Assembly (NCBI GenBank): GCA_025201805.1
Contig: MU619243.1
Coordinates: 124,001-188,000 of the forward strand
DNA from: Parasitella parasitica
Lineage: Eukaryota; Mucoromycota; Mucoromycetes; Mucorales; Mucoraceae
Direction of reading: 5' to 3'
Length of the DNA stretch: 64,000 nt
The translations under genes and the position numbers were made by a program. Positions 63,642 through 64,000 of the stretch are shown piece after piece (within the stretch, counting starts at the first letter, position 1; every line of letters starts with the position of its first letter). Below the pieces are notes generated by a model that had not been told where the DNA came from, made no database searches, and saw only the letters and a program-made list of their open reading frames with translations.

Positions 63642-64000
63642 ATGGCTTCACTAACACCAATTGTGCAAGAATTTTGGCGCAATCTATGTCTCAATGCTTT
63701 CAATGACAATACACTTGCAAATGACTTTATTCTGTTCTTTGACGGCTGCAAAACACCATCCACTGTTGGCCAATTGATATGGAAAACGACCAATCCAGAC
63801 TATCAATACAATCTTCAACAATTGGGCTGCAATCAATTAGAAGACGATACATTCACCTTGCCGTACGAAACAATGAACGTTTTTATGAGCGAAAAGAGAC
63901 AAGCACGTTCAGAGTGGCATGTTAAACGCCAAGTAGAGTTGAAACAGCATCTGCAGAAAACGTTGAAAAATGTCAGCACACCTTTATGTTTAGATGATAA
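63642..64000 (+). CDS. Hypothetical protein, 5' part of a gene cut by the window end
   Basis: Open from ATG at 63642 to the last base (119 codons), with no stop or clear donor. It begins MASLTPIVQEFWRNLCLNAF and is rich in Gln, Asn and Leu, ending in a Lys/Gln helical stretch (KRQVELKQHLQKTLKN). No family is recognised from this part. The upstream 400 bp (63224-63641) show no gene. The N-terminal style suggests a cytosolic helical protein. Confidence 0.6.
   Translation, partial: MASLTPIVQEFWRNLCLNAFNDNTLANDFILFFDGCKTPSTVGQLIWKTTNPDYQYNLQQLGCNQLEDDTFTLPYETMNVFMSEKRQARSEWHVKRQVELKQHLQKTLKNVSTPLCLDD

Overview
The window is nuclear DNA of a filamentous fungus, most likely of the order Mucorales (Mucoromycota). 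The evidence is dense short GT-AG introns (mostly 50-65 bp, with TTAAC/CTAAC-like branch sites), an AT-rich background, long A/T homopolymers, and conserved fungal genes (SSD1, a fungal CST26-type acyltransferase, a MET1-type siroheme methyltransferase, a DAL5-type permease) whose protein style fits Mucor and its relatives. No bacterial operon, CRISPR array, rRNA or tRNA was seen. Two 10-N assembly gaps lie at 33299-33308 and 45541-45550. Most genes here had to be assembled from several exons; exon coordinates are given in the evidence, and each model keeps reading frame across all its junctions. || Layout. 0-5 kb: tail of an unknown gene, acireductone dioxygenase (+), calmodulin (-), a Tc1/mariner-like transposase pseudogene and a 219-bp foldback palindrome. 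5-13 kb: a long gene-poor stretch, a seven-exon TLC-domain membrane protein (-), SPT4 (+), and a four-finger C2H2 regulator (-). 13-28.3 kb: glutathione synthetase, a 1-acylglycerol-3-phosphate acyltransferase-like gene, MET1-like siroheme methyltransferase, CTP synthase, a two-domain AAA+ ATPase (-), and an unknown 1004-residue polyQ protein divergent from it. 28.3-39 kb: SSD1 (-), MCM6 (+), and a small secreted cationic-peptide precursor. 39-43 kb: a decayed region with transposase scraps. 43-47 kb: proteasome ATPase RPT1 (+) and a serine-rich unknown (-). 47.3-53.6 kb: a mobile-element graveyard (Helitron Rep/helicase relic, a Tc1 relic whose halves point in opposite directions, other fragments). 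53.7-61.2 kb: a DAL5-type permease (+), VPS35 retromer subunit (-), and proteasome ubiquitin receptor RPN10 (-). 61.5-63.2 kb: another Tc1 relic and a 1.2-kb element with about 150-bp inverted ends. The 5' end of an unknown gene closes the window. || How the genes relate. They are housekeeping genes of separate pathways (methionine salvage and sulfur assimilation, glutathione, pyrimidine synthesis, lipid synthesis, replication, transcription elongation, protein turnover, vesicle sorting) in convergent and divergent pairs, not a cluster. RPT1 and RPN10 both belong to the 26S proteasome regulatory particle but are 15 kb apart. The most unusual signals are an apparent one-nucleotide exon in the acyltransferase gene, an acidic-pro/cationic-peptide precursor with a Kex2 site, the foldback and long-TIR elements, a stopless 123-bp intron in MCM6, and a highly charged insertion in VPS35.
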